Part shown: in pieces, positions 45,341 through 54,386 of the stretch
Layout of the letters: every line of letters starts with the position of its first letter
Position numbering within the stretch: position 1 is the stretch's first letter
Origin: Saprospiraceae bacterium
Lineage (GTDB): Bacteria; Bacteroidota; Bacteroidia; Chitinophagales; Saprospiraceae
Assembly (NCBI GenBank): GCA_027488935.1
Contig: JAIYAP010000078.1
Location: 1-54,509 of the forward strand
DNA length: 54,509 nucleotides
Reading direction: 5' to 3'
Program-made: the position numbers and the translations under genes
Notes under the pieces: model-generated
What the model was told of the DNA's origin: nothing
What the model saw: the letters and a program-made list of their open reading frames with translations, nothing else
The model's database searches: none

Positions 45341-46690
45341 ATGTTTGAGAGTTTAAGCGACCGGCTTGATTCCGCGTTTAAGGTACTGCGCGGCAACAAC
45401 AAGATTACCGAACTGAATGTTGCTGAGAGTATTAAGGAGATTCGTCGCGCCCTGGTGGGTGCCGACGTAAACTATAAAATTGCCAAGGAATTCACGGATA
45501 AAGTGAAAGACAAGGCGTTGGGTTCGGAAAACGTGCTCAAAAACGTAAATCCGGGTCAGTTGATGGTCAAAATCGTCATGGACGAATTGGCCGAACTGAT
45601 GGGTGGACAAAGTGTGGGCATCAATACCAAAGGCAGTCCGGCGGTGGTATTGGTGGCGGGTTTGCAAGGTAGTGGTAAAACGACGTTTTGCGGCAAACTG
45701 GCGCGTATGCTGAAGGAGCAACGCAAACTTTCGCCTTTGTTGGTGGCTTGCGATGTTTACCGTCCGGCGGCGATCGACCAGTTGACGGTATTGGGCGATA
45801 GCATCAAAGTGCCGATTTATAAAGAAATAGAGAATAAAAATCCGGTGGAAATTGCGCAAAACGCGATCAAACATGCCAAAGCGCACGGATTTAATGTGGT
45901 CATTGTGGATACTGCCGGTCGTCTCGCTGTAGATGAAGCGATGATGGCCGAAGTAGAAGCGGTGAAAAAGGCAATCAATCCGACAGAAACGCTGTTTGTC
46001 GTGGATTCCATGACGGGTCAGGATGCGGTGAACACCGCAGAAGCGTTCAACCAGCGCATCAATTTCGACGGTGTCGTATTAACCAAATTGGATGGCGATA
46101 CCCGCGGTGGTGCGGCCCTGACGATCAAATACACGGTAGGGAAACCGATCAAGTTCGTGTCGATGGGTGAAAAACTCGACACCTTGGATGTGTTTTATCC
46201 CGATCGGATGGCGCAACGGATCCTCGGTATGGGTGACATCGTGTCGTTGGTGGAAAAAGCCCAGATGGAATTTGATGAGGAAGAGGCGAAACGGGTGGAG
46301 AAGCGGATCAAACAAAACAAGTTTGATTTTAATGACTTTTTGGGTCAAATGCAGCAAATTAAAAAGATGGGCGATTTAAAAAGCCTCATCAGTATGATAC
46401 CGGGCGTGGGCAAAGCCCTCAAGGATGCTCCCATTGATGATAAAGCCCTGGGTCGTGTGGAAGCCATCATCCACAGCATGACGCCAGATGAACGTGGTAA
46501 CCCGGATTTATTGAATTTGAGTCGCAAAAAACGCATCGCACGCGGGTGTGGTCAGACCTTGGAACAAATCAACCTGTTTATCAAGAATTTCCATGATATG
46601 CGGAAGATGATGCATCAAATGGCAAATTCTCCGATGGGTAAAATGGGATTGCCGGGCATGGGAGCACCTAAGGGCGGATTCCGTAGATAA
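45341..46690 (+). CDS. ffh: Signal recognition particle protein Ffh
   Basis: The 449-residue GTPase has the N domain (1-90), G domain and methionine-rich M domain in the standard order. G motifs are GLQGSGKTT (107-115), DTAGR (from D190) and TKLDGD (from T248). The M domain includes RKKRIARGCG, the RNA-binding helix region, and Met-rich FHDMRKMMHQM. Ffh binds the signal sequence and 4.5S RNA in the cytosol and delivers ribosomes to FtsY. Length is normal for the family. It converges with the flavoprotein gene over a repeat-rich gap of 180 bp. Confidence 0.97.
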   Translation: MFESLSDRLDSAFKVLRGNNKITELNVAESIKEIRRALVGADVNYKIAKEFTDKVKDKALGSENVLKNVNPGQLMVKIVMDELAELMGGQSVGINTKGSPAVVLVAGLQGSGKTTFCGKLARMLKEQRKLSPLLVACDVYRPAAIDQLTVLGDSIKVPIYKEIENKNPVEIAQNAIKHAKAHGFNVVIVDTAGRLAVDEAMMAEVEAVKKAINPTETLFVVDSMTGQDAVNTAEAFNQRINFDGVVLTKLDGDTRGGAALTIKYTVGKPIKFVSMGEKLDTLDVFYPDRMAQRILGMGDIVSLVEKAQMEFDEEEAKRVEKRIKQNKFDFNDFLGQMQQIKKMGDLKSLISMIPGVGKALKDAPIDDKALGRVEAIIHSMTPDERGNPDLLNLSRKKRIARGCGQTLEQINLFIKNFHDMRKMMHQMANSPMGKMGLPGMGAPKGGFRR

Positions 46691-46892
46691 AAAGGGTTCC
46701 ACAGAGGAGCTCGGAGGTACGGAGTTACACAGAGTTTTTATTTGTTCTGTGTCCTGCCCCGTTCCTCCGAACTTCTCATGAAACCCTTTTTCTCCGCGAA
46801 ACTCCATACCTCCGAGCTACTCCGCGGAACCCCTTTTTTTAAAATCTCTGTGTAACTCCGTACCTCCAAGCTATTCCGCGGAACCCTTTTTA
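46688..46892. repeat. Intergenic inverted-repeat element between ffh and the flavoprotein gene
   Basis: A 47-bp unit occurs at 46688-46734 and, inverted, at 46846-46892 with five mismatches. The inner 22 bp (46713-46734 and 46846-46867) are perfectly complementary. Two diverged copies in the second orientation lie between them, near 46747-46791 and 46792-46841; each unit ends in GAACCCTTTTT or a close variant. As RNA the region would fold into a long hairpin and could end transcription from both convergent genes. The right arm overlaps the last 22 bases of the flavoprotein gene; the left arm begins at the ffh stop codon. Confidence 0.8.
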
Positions 46893-48070
46893 AGCACTCC
46901 TACCCCAACGTAACTCCCCATCGCGAAACACCCCTGCAATAAAAAACCACCCGTAGGCGCATCCCAATCAAGCATTTCCCCGATCGCGTACACGCGTGGG
47001 TACTTGCGCAGGGAAAAATCAGCATTCAGTTCCTGCAAATCAATACCTCCCACCGTTGAAATCGCCTCTTGCACAGGCCGCAACGCATGCACATACAAAG
47101 GAACCTGTTTTAAGGCACGGGCAAATTTTAAAGGATCCAGAAAAGTAAATTTATCCAGCGCGTTTTTGACCAGCGCTAATTCCATGGTGTCCAGATTAAA
47201 GCGCTGTGCATAATCCTTTGAGGTACAAGGCTTTGTTCGTGCTTTTTCCAATAAACTTTCAAGCGTGTTATTCGGCTTTAAATCGAGCAAGAGCAGTGGT
47301 TCAGCTGCTTGGGCCAAAGCCTGCCGCACCGCAGGCACCAGCGGATAAATTGCATTGCCTTCCAATCCGTAGCGCGTCACCAACGCTTCCCCGCGCCGCA
47401 CTTCATTTCCTATTTGTAACTGAATGTTTTTCAGTGGTTTACCAGCGTGGTATTGAACAAAAGCATCAGGCCATTCAATATTGACCCCACAATTGGAGGC
47501 CTCGAATGGCAGCACCTTGATTTCTTTTCTGGCAAACATCTCAACCCAGTTACCATCCGAACCAGTCACCGGCCAGGAGCCGCCGCCGAGGGCAAAAATG
47601 CAATAATCGAAGGTAATGAAAGCTGATTTCCCCTGGTGTTCGATCACCAATTTATTTTGGTCGAAATCGGTACACAAGTGCTGGGTATGAAAAACGACAC
47701 CTTTGGATAAGAGTTTGTTTTTCAAGGCTTTCAATACTTCATAAGGCTTGGTAGGCGGGGTAGGAAACACCCGTCCGCTAGAGCCAATGTAGGTTGGAAT
47801 ACCGAGTTGGGCAAGCCAATCGCGGGTCGCTTCGGTATCAAAGGCTTGCAAGCATGCATTCATAAAACCGGTTGGGCGGTATTGTTGCAGCAACTCAGGT
47901 CCAGTTAGGCTATTGCTTAAGTTAAAACCGCCTTTTCCAGCTACTAAGAATTTGCGCCCGATGGTTTTGGCTTTTTCGTAAATAGCCACCTGGCAATGGG
48001 GCGTGAGTACATCTGCCGCCATCAGGGCTGCGGGGCCTCCACCTACGATGATGATCTTTTTACGTTCCAT
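46871..48070 (-). CDS. HI0933-family (BaiN/YhiN-like) NAD(P)/FAD-dependent flavoprotein
   Basis: The 399-residue protein starts with an FAD-binding Rossmann motif IIIVGGGPAALMAA (6-19) and the acidic end of strand two (YEKAK), followed by the family hallmark GRKFLVAGKGGFNLSN. Near the C-terminus there is GGIDLQELNADFSL and the FAD-contact segment YAIGEMLDWDAPTGGFLLQ. It fits the TIGR03862/HI0933 flavoproteins, whose physiological role is largely unknown, with some members acting as reductases. The final residues LKKGSAE and stop are encoded by the inverted-repeat arm at 46871-46892. The 28-bp palindrome array lies 48 bp upstream of the start. Confidence 0.92.
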   Translation of the reverse strand: MERKKIIIVGGGPAALMAADVLTPHCQVAIYEKAKTIGRKFLVAGKGGFNLSNSLTGPELLQQYRPTGFMNACLQAFDTEATRDWLAQLGIPTYIGSSGRVFPTPPTKPYEVLKALKNKLLSKGVVFHTQHLCTDFDQNKLVIEHQGKSAFITFDYCIFALGGGSWPVTGSDGNWVEMFARKEIKVLPFEASNCGVNIEWPDAFVQYHAGKPLKNIQLQIGNEVRRGEALVTRYGLEGNAIYPLVPAVRQALAQAAEPLLLLDLKPNNTLESLLEKARTKPCTSKDYAQRFNLDTMELALVKNALDKFTFLDPLKFARALKQVPLYVHALRPVQEAISTVGGIDLQELNADFSLRKYPRVYAIGEMLDWDAPTGGFLLQGCFAMGSYVGVGVLKKGSAE

Positions 48071-48117
48071 GGTTGCCGAAAGGTACGATGGAAGTGGATG
48101 TTTGGGGGATTATTTTG

Positions 48118-48342
48118 GAGGTGACACCTCGGGGAGGTGACACCTCAGATGGTTGATGTCGGAGGTGACACCTCTGGTGGTTGACGTTGGAGGTGACACC
48201 TCGGATGGTTGATGTCGGAGGTGTCACCTCGGGTGGTTGATGTCGATGGTGACACCTCGGGCGGTTGATGTTTGAGGTGACACCTCGGATGGTTGATGTC
48301 GGAGGTGTCACCTCGGGCGGTTGATGTTTGAGGTGTCACCTC
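48118..48342. repeat. Palindrome array A: nine 13-bp palindromes, 28-bp period
   Basis: Palindromes GAGGTGWCACCTC start at 48118, 48134, 48162, 48190, 48218, 48246, 48274, 48302 and 48330. From the second on, the period is exactly 28 bp, with a conserved 15-bp linker of the form GGRYGGTTGATGTYG. The first interval is 16 bp (linker GGG). The centre base is A in six copies and T in three; the copy at 48246 has a changed first two bases. Linkers are conserved, so this is not a CRISPR. The 28-bp period is not a multiple of three, and the open frames across it look like artefacts. It fills the 281-bp gap between ilvC and the flavoprotein gene. Confidence 0.93.
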
Positions 48343-48351
48343 CCCTACACC

Positions 48352-49422
48352 CTACACCTCCACATCCACCGGCGCCGGCTGGTTTTCCGGCCGCAAGCTG
48401 CGCACCGTTTTACCTGCTTGCCACATTTCGCTGTCGCGGAGTTCTTTCAGTTCTACTTCTAATTTTTCGCGGTAATCCGGTTGACTGTTAGAAGCAATAG
48501 AGCGGGCAGATTCATGCCCAGCAGCTACACTCTCATATAATTCGTTGAATACCGGCAAGGTAGCATCCCGGAATTTTTTCCACCAGTCCAAAGCGCCGCG
48601 CTGGGCCGTAGTGGAGCAGTTGGCGTACATCCAGTCCATGCCATTTTCAGCAACCAAAGGCATTAAGGATTGCGTGAGTTCTTCCACCGTTTCATTAAAA
48701 GCCTCGGAAGGTGTGTGGCCTTTTGAACGTAAAACTTCATATTGTGCGGCAAAAATGCCCTGAATGGCGCCCATCAAGGTGCCGCGCTCGCCGGTCAGGT
48801 CAGAATATACCTCTTTTTTGAAGTTGGTTTCGAACAAGTAGCCGCTGCCAATTGCGATGCCCAGGGCAATCACACGCTCGTACGCGCGACCCGTGGCATC
48901 CTGAAAAATGGCGTAACTGCTGTTCAAACCGCGTCCTTGTAAAAACATGCGGCGCAAGGAGGTACCTGAACCTTTAGGTGCCACCAAAAAAACATCCACA
49001 TCCGCGGGCGGGACAATTTCCGTTTGATGGTTGAAGGTGATGCCAAAACCGTGCGAAAAATACAAGGCTTTGCCCGGGGTAAGATGCTTTTTTACGGTTG
49101 GCCACATTTGAATTTGGGCAGCATCACTCAAAAGATAGCAGATGATGGTACCACGCTCCAAGGCTTCTTCAATTTCAAACAGCGTTTCACCCGGAACAAA
49201 TCCGTCGGCAATGGCTTTGTCCCAGGAACGGGAGTTAGAACGTTGACCTACAATAACATGTACGCCATTGTCGCGTTGGTTTAAAGCTTGTCCCGGACCT
49301 TGTACGCCATAACCAATCACGGCTACGACTTCGTTTTTCAGCACGGCTTGTGCTTTTTCCAAGGGAAATTCTTCGCGGGTAACAACTGGTTCTACCGTGC
49401 CACCAAAGTTGAGTTGTGCCAT
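48352..49422 (-). CDS. ilvC: Ketol-acid reductoisomerase
   Basis: The 356-residue class I enzyme converts acetolactate or acetohydroxybutyrate to the dihydroxy acid using NADPH and Mg2+ (valine/isoleucine pathway, second step). The nucleotide loop is GYGVQGPGQALN and the phosphate-binding segment GQRSNSRSW. The C-terminal knotted domain has the metal-binding DLTGERGTLMGAIQG. It is the last gene of the ilv operon, 46 bp after ilvN, and its stop lies 9 bp from the last palindrome of array A, which could therefore also mark the operon end. Confidence 0.96.
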   Translation of the reverse strand: MAQLNFGGTVEPVVTREEFPLEKAQAVLKNEVVAVIGYGVQGPGQALNQRDNGVHVIVGQRSNSRSWDKAIADGFVPGETLFEIEEALERGTIICYLLSDAAQIQMWPTVKKHLTPGKALYFSHGFGITFNHQTEIVPPADVDVFLVAPKGSGTSLRRMFLQGRGLNSSYAIFQDATGRAYERVIALGIAIGSGYLFETNFKKEVYSDLTGERGTLMGAIQGIFAAQYEVLRSKGHTPSEAFNETVEELTQSLMPLVAENGMDWMYANCSTTAQRGALDWWKKFRDATLPVFNELYESVAAGHESARSIASNSQPDYREKLEVELKELRDSEMWQAGKTVRSLRPENQPAPVDVEV

Positions 49423-49468
49423 ATTTTACACTTTAATTGAGTTGAAAGTTGAAAATGGATATTCCGTT

Positions 49469-50056
49469 TTACATGGAAAAAACGGCTTCTTGTTGATCCA
49501 AAAAGGCATTTGTGGAAACGCTTTCGCCAGGCTCCGCAGCCTCAAATTCGCGCAAACGTTCGTGAAAATCGTGGCTGCCTTTAATAATAGCAACCCGCGC
49601 ACTTCGTACAAATTCAATTAACCCGAAAGGCTCCAGCACTTCCAACAGTTTGTCGGTTTCTTCTCGGTGACCACTCACCTCAAAAACTGTGTAGTCGTTG
49701 CGAATGAGCACCGCGCGTGCCCCGTATGTCCGTAAAAGCCGCTCTACAACCACTTTTTCGGCAATAATATCGGTGGGGACTTTATACAGGGCCAGTTCTT
49801 GCCACACAATTTCATCGTTGGTGTTGAAATAAGCCTTCAGTACTTCTACCTGTTTTTCAATTTGCCGCACCAGTTTGCGCAACAGTTCTTCTGTTTCATG
49901 GACCACAATGGTGAACCGAAAAATATCTTCTACTTCGGAAGGAGAGCTGTTCATGCTCTCGATATTGATTTTTCGGCGGGTAAAAATCATGGCGATGCGG
50001 GCAAGCAATCCCACCTGATTTTCAGTATAAATGGTAATCGTATATTCCTGTTTCAT
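49469..50056 (-). CDS. ilvN: Acetolactate synthase small (regulatory) subunit
   Basis: The 195-residue protein has an N-terminal ACT domain (about 3-78; YTITIYTENQVGLLARIAMIF with NIESMNSSPSE) and a C-terminal regulatory domain (about 85-165). The subunit activates the catalytic subunit and confers feedback inhibition by valine. It starts 6 bp after the ilvB stop. The C-terminus beyond about residue 165 is an extension rich in acidic residues. Confidence 0.93.
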   Translation of the reverse strand: MKQEYTITIYTENQVGLLARIAMIFTRRKINIESMNSSPSEVEDIFRFTIVVHETEELLRKLVRQIEKQVEVLKAYFNTNDEIVWQELALYKVPTDIIAEKVVVERLLRTYGARAVLIRNDYTVFEVSGHREETDKLLEVLEPFGLIEFVRSARVAIIKGSHDFHERLREFEAAEPGESVSTNAFLDQQEAVFSM

Positions 50057-50062
50057 GGCCTG

Positions 50063-51838
50063 TTATTTTAGTCGGATTTCGGCCACCCCGCAACCCTGGG
50101 GCACCATGGGAAATACGTTGTTTTCTTTGCCCACCATGATGTTGAGCAAATATGCTCCATTGTGCTTGAGCATGGCATCCAGCGCTGGTTTTAGGTCTTG
50201 GCGCTCCGTAATGGTTTGTCCCTCAATGCTATATCCTTTCGCAATCGCTACAAAATCGGGGTTTTGCATATCCACAAAGGAGTAGCGCCGTTCGTGAAAT
50301 AATTCTTGCCACTGGCGCACCATTCCCAGGTAATTGTTATTGAGTATCAATATTTTAACATTTACCTTTTCTTGCATAATCACCGCAAGTTCCTGGATGG
50401 TCATTTGGAAACCACCGTCGCCGATTACCGCCACAACGGTGCGATCCGGGGCGCCATATTTTGCCCCAATTGCAGCCGGAAGGGCAAATCCCATCGTTCC
50501 CAAGCCGCCCGAAGTAATATTGCTGTTGGGTTGGTTAAATTGGGCGTATCGAATTGCCACCATTTGATGTTGACCTACATCTGTTACAATGATGGCCTCG
50601 CCCTGAGTAAGTTCATTGAGGTTGCGAATCACTTCACCCATGCTCAAAACCGGACCTTCCGGATGCAATTCAGGTTGAATTACTGTAGCAATTTCCTCCT
50701 GCATACAATCGTGAAATCGTTCAATCCAAGCCGAATGATCCCGTTTTTCAATCATTTGGGTCAATAAAGGCAAGGTTTCTTTGCAATCGCCCCAAACGCC
50801 TACCGTGGCTTTTACATTTTTGTCAATTTCAGACGGATCAATGTCTAAATGCACAATTTTGGCTTGTTTGGCGTACTTATCCAAACGGCCGGTCACCCGG
50901 TCATCGAAGCGCATCCCAATGGCAATCAACACATCGCACTGATTGGTGAGTACATTGGGTCCATAATTGCCGTGCATGCCCAGCATCCCCACATTTTGCG
51001 GATGGTCGGTGGGTAAAGCACTCACTCCAAGGATGGTCCAAGCCGCCGGAATGCCACTTTTTTCGACAAAATCTTTAAATTCCGATTCGGCGCGGCCTAA
51101 TAACACACCTTGTCCCCAAATAATAAACGGGCGCTCCGCCGCATTGATCAATTCGGCGGCTTGTTCAATAAATTCAGGCCGAACGATCGGTTTGGGCCGA
51201 TAACTGCGCAAACGGCGGCAAGGCTCGTAAGGTGTAAAATCGGTCAACTGCAATTGGGCATTTTTGGTCACGTCTATCAGTACCGGACCAGGCCGACCGG
51301 TTCGCGCGATATAAAATGCCTTGGCCATGGCCGCTTGTAGTTCACGAGCATCGGTTACTTGGCAATTCCATTTGGTAACCGGCGTAGTAATGTTCATCAC
51401 GTCAATTTCCTGAAATGCGTCGGTACCCAATAAGTGCGCAAATACCTGGCCGGTTATACACACCATCGGCGTGCTGTCGATCATGGCATCGGCCAATCCG
51501 GTCACCAAATTGGTGGCCCCGGGTCCGCTGGTCGCAAACACCACACCTACCTGTCCGGATGCGCGCGCGAAGCCTTGGGCAGCGTGGGTGGCCCCTTGTT
51601 CGTGGCGTACTAAAATGTGTTGTAATTGATCTTGATAGTCGTATAAATGATCATAAATTGGCATAATTGCACCGCCAGGATAACCAAAAATGGTTTTTAC
51701 CCCTTCTGCAATCAGGCATTTCATGATGATTTCGGCCCCGGTAAGTTGTTGAATATCAGGCGTTGCCGGACTAGGATGCGCGGAGTTATCAACGATCTGT
51801 GACACATCCCTCGCTGGCTGAGGAGACTTGTTTTGCAT
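50063..51838 (-). CDS. ilvB: Acetolactate synthase large (catalytic) subunit
   Basis: The ATG at 51838 (MQNKSPQ) gives 591 residues; the frame reaches a GTG at 51853. This start lies inside ilvD, a 50-bp overlap. The first 35 or so residues are a non-conserved extension before [15 protein letters not shown]. The ThDP enzyme motifs are present: [13 protein letters not shown], the activating Glu in [13 protein letters not shown], and [12 protein letters not shown]...NNNYLGM for cofactor binding. It condenses two pyruvates, or pyruvate and 2-oxobutyrate, as the first step of branched-chain amino-acid synthesis. The partner ilvN follows by 6 bp. Confidence 0.96.
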   Translation of the reverse strand: MQNKSPQPARDVSQIVDNSAHPSPATPDIQQLTGAEIIMKCLIAEGVKTIFGYPGGAIMPIYDHLYDYQDQLQHILVRHEQGATHAAQGFARASGQVGVVFATSGPGATNLVTGLADAMIDSTPMVCITGQVFAHLLGTDAFQEIDVMNITTPVTKWNCQVTDARELQAAMAKAFYIARTGRPGPVLIDVTKNAQLQLTDFTPYEPCRRLRSYRPKPIVRPEFIEQAAELINAAERPFIIWGQGVLLGRAESEFKDFVEKSGIPAAWTILGVSALPTDHPQNVGMLGMHGNYGPNVLTNQCDVLIAIGMRFDDRVTGRLDKYAKQAKIVHLDIDPSEIDKNVKATVGVWGDCKETLPLLTQMIEKRDHSAWIERFHDCMQEEIATVIQPELHPEGPVLSMGEVIRNLNELTQGEAIIVTDVGQHQMVAIRYAQFNQPNSNITSGGLGTMGFALPAAIGAKYGAPDRTVVAVIGDGGFQMTIQELAVIMQEKVNVKILILNNNYLGMVRQWQELFHERRYSFVDMQNPDFVAIAKGYSIEGQTITERQDLKPALDAMLKHNGAYLLNIMVGKENNVFPMVPQGCGVAEIRLK

Positions 51839-53456
51839 ATTTGTACAGGACACCGTTTTTAATTTTGAAATCTGGTTGTACCCAATTCCGGCGACGCCGG
51901 TTTATTTCGTCCTCGTTCAGGTGTGCATGGATCGAATTTTGCGAGGCATCAATCGTGATGCGGTCGCCATTTTCAATCAATGCGATCAATCCGCCATCAA
52001 AAGCCTCTGGTGTTACGTGCCCCACCACAAATCCGTGGGTGCCGCCCGAAAAACGACCATCGGTGATCAAGGCTACACTGGTTCCCAGTCCCGCGCCCAT
52101 AATGGCGGAGGTGGGTTTTAGCATTTCAGGCATGCCCGGGGCGCCTTTTGGACCTTCATACCGAATCACAACAACATGACCGGGTTTGACCAATCCATCG
52201 CGGACACCCTGAATACATTCAAATTCATTATCAAATACAATGGCCGGGCCATCAAATAATTCGCCTTCTTTTCCGGTGATTTTGGCGACCGAACCTTCTG
52301 TGGCAAGGTTGCCATATAAAATGCGCAAATGGCCGTGGGCTTGCAAAGGTTGGGTCGTGGGTGCGATTATGGTTTGTTCTGCTGGTAACCCAGAAAGTGC
52401 TAAAAGATTCTCTTTCAAGGACTTACCTGTAACCGTCAAACAATCGCCATGCAATAATCCTTCTTCCAACATATACCGCATCACGGCCGGAATGCCACCG
52501 ATTTGGTGAATATCTTCCATGTGGTATTTCCCGGAAGGTTTCATGTCGGCCAAAACGGGCGTACTCCTGGATATTTTTTGGATATCTGCCATAGAGAACG
52601 GAATATCTGCGGTGCGTGCAAGGGCAATTAAGTGCAAAACGGCATTGGTAGAACCACCCAATACGGTAATAACCCGCAACGCATTTTCAAAAGACTCCCG
52701 GCTTAAAATATCCAAGGGTTTCAGATCCAGTTCCAGCAAAAGCCGTATTGCCGCACCTGCTGCCGCACATTCTGCCTGTTTTTCAGGTCCAACCGCCGGA
52801 TTACTGGCACTATAAGGCAAAGACAAACCCAGTGCTTCAATGGCCGACGACATGGTATTGGCGGTGTACATGCCCCCGCATGCGCCCGGGCCTGGGCAAG
52901 CATGCCGGATAACGGCTTTAAAATCTTCCGGGGTAATGGTCCCTGCATATTGAGCGCCAAGGGCTTCGAAAGCGCTGACAATGTTTAATTTCTGTCCGTT
53001 GTATTCTCCAGTAGCAATCGTTCCCCCATACACCATAATAGCAGGGCGGTTGAGTCGGATCATGGCGATCAAAGCGCCGGGCATATTTTTATCGCAACCA
53101 GGGATGGCAATCAGTCCATCGTAATAATGGGCGCCCATGACTGCTTCGATGCTATCGGCAATAATTTCGCGTGAAACCAGGGAATAGCGCATGCCTTCCG
53201 TTCCATTCGCGATACCGTCCGAAACGCCAATCGTATTAAATTGTAAACCAACGAGTCCCGCTTGTTTTACCGAGTCTTTTACGGCCCCTGCCAACTGGTT
53301 GAGGTGCATGTTGCAGGTATTTCCTTCATACCAGTTGCTGACAATGCCCACAAACGGTTTGTCCATGTCCTCCGGCTGAAGTCCGGTGCCATACAACATG
53401 GCTAAACTAGCCGGCTGGGTATCATCTTGGGTTACGCGGTGACTATAATTTTTCAT
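51789..53456 (-). CDS. ilvD: Dihydroxy-acid dehydratase
   Basis: The 555-residue enzyme dehydrates the dihydroxy acids from IlvC to 2-oxo acids (third step). Cysteines for the iron-sulfur cluster are C48 (NTCNMH), C121 (PGCDKNMPG) and C193 ([12 protein letters not shown]), all conserved. Length and the C-terminal segment [14 protein letters not shown] are typical. It begins 3 bp after ilvE and its 3' end overlaps the ilvB start by 50 bp, consistent with a tightly coupled operon. Confidence 0.97.
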   Translation of the reverse strand: MKNYSHRVTQDDTQPASLAMLYGTGLQPEDMDKPFVGIVSNWYEGNTCNMHLNQLAGAVKDSVKQAGLVGLQFNTIGVSDGIANGTEGMRYSLVSREIIADSIEAVMGAHYYDGLIAIPGCDKNMPGALIAMIRLNRPAIMVYGGTIATGEYNGQKLNIVSAFEALGAQYAGTITPEDFKAVIRHACPGPGACGGMYTANTMSSAIEALGLSLPYSASNPAVGPEKQAECAAAGAAIRLLLELDLKPLDILSRESFENALRVITVLGGSTNAVLHLIALARTADIPFSMADIQKISRSTPVLADMKPSGKYHMEDIHQIGGIPAVMRYMLEEGLLHGDCLTVTGKSLKENLLALSGLPAEQTIIAPTTQPLQAHGHLRILYGNLATEGSVAKITGKEGELFDGPAIVFDNEFECIQGVRDGLVKPGHVVVIRYEGPKGAPGMPEMLKPTSAIMGAGLGTSVALITDGRFSGGTHGFVVGHVTPEAFDGGLIALIENGDRITIDASQNSIHAHLNEDEINRRRRNWVQPDFKIKNGVLYKYAKQVSSASEGCVTDR

Positions 53457-53459
53457 GTT

Positions 53460-54347
53460 TTACAAATAGGAATTCGTGACTACTTCATTGAGTACTTCTG
53501 CTTTGTACAGCATTTGCAGGGAATGCCCGAGGGTATTTTCCCATTTTTTCCGGAAAGGAATACGGTCCAAGCTCGCAATTCCGGTTACCTCTGCGGCGGT
53601 TCCGACAAAAAAGGCCCCGTCGGCATGGTGTACATCTTCGGTTCGGAAGCGCTTTTCTTCTACGCGCATACCAATGCGTTTGCATATTTGAAGCACGGTA
53701 CTGCGCGTGATGCCCGGTAAAATATTTCCTGTGGGTGGGGTATAAAGCACGTCATCTTTTTCGTAAAAGAAATTAGCGCCCGGACCTTCAGCTACATATC
53801 CGTCCACATCCAATAACAGCGCTTCATCAAAATTTTTCGCTTTGGCTTCGGTCGTTGCCAAAATAGAATTGGTATAATGCCCTACCACTTTGGCTTCCAC
53901 GAAACAAGATTTCGGATGTGGCCGACAAAAAGAAGAGGTCATGACATCCACCGTTTTGTCGCCCAAGAGTTTCCCCCATTTCCAGGCGCACATAAACAAA
54001 TGCGCTTTGTCGGGTGGCGTGAGCGACATATTCGGACTGGTATAAACCAAGGGACGGATATATGCGTCTTCCAATTCGTTTTTTTCAAGGAGCAAATAGG
54101 CCAGTTCGGTCATTTCCTCCAGGGTATAAGTAAGTGGAATATGCATTTTGCGCGCAGAATACAGCAAGCGCTCGAAATGCTCTTCTGCCTTAAAAATGCG
54201 CACTCCTGAAGTCGTCAAATAAGCCCGAATTCCTTCAAAAACGCCGTTTCCGTAATGAAGCGTTTGCGAATACGGGCTAATTTGTGCTGTTTCGGCCTTG
54301 ATCCATTGGCCGTCGAGGAATAGGATAGAATGTTCGTTGTAGTACAT
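53460..54347 (-). CDS. ilvE: Branched-chain amino-acid aminotransferase
   Basis: The 295-residue class IV PLP enzyme catalyses the final transamination to Val, Leu and Ile. The Schiff-base lysine is K153 (FVEAKVVGHYTNSILA); other family features are YGNGVFEGIRAY near residue 32, EGPGANFFY and the PLP-phosphate segment GNILPGITR. It is the first gene of the operon and starts 40 bp from palindrome array B, so the ilv promoter must lie within or beyond that array. No leader peptide rich in Val/Leu/Ile is visible in the 40-bp gap. Confidence 0.95.
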   Translation of the reverse strand: MYYNEHSILFLDGQWIKAETAQISPYSQTLHYGNGVFEGIRAYLTTSGVRIFKAEEHFERLLYSARKMHIPLTYTLEEMTELAYLLLEKNELEDAYIRPLVYTSPNMSLTPPDKAHLFMCAWKWGKLLGDKTVDVMTSSFCRPHPKSCFVEAKVVGHYTNSILATTEAKAKNFDEALLLDVDGYVAEGPGANFFYEKDDVLYTPPTGNILPGITRSTVLQICKRIGMRVEEKRFRTEDVHHADGAFFVGTAAEVTGIASLDRIPFRKKWENTLGHSLQMLYKAEVLNEVVTNSYL

Positions 54348-54386
54348 ATTTTTGCTTTTGGGTTGTATATCAATGGATTATGTTCC

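Noticed and set aside
48060-48339. Two minus-strand open frames of 64-83 codons rich in Thr/Ser/Pro across array A
   Set aside because: They are translations of the 28-bp repeat; 28 is not a multiple of three, the frames rotate through the array, and neither has a credible start or family.
48118-48342. Possible CRISPR array
   Set aside because: Repeat-length units of 28 bp look CRISPR-like, but the intervening 15 bp are conserved rather than unique, and no cas genes are present in the window.
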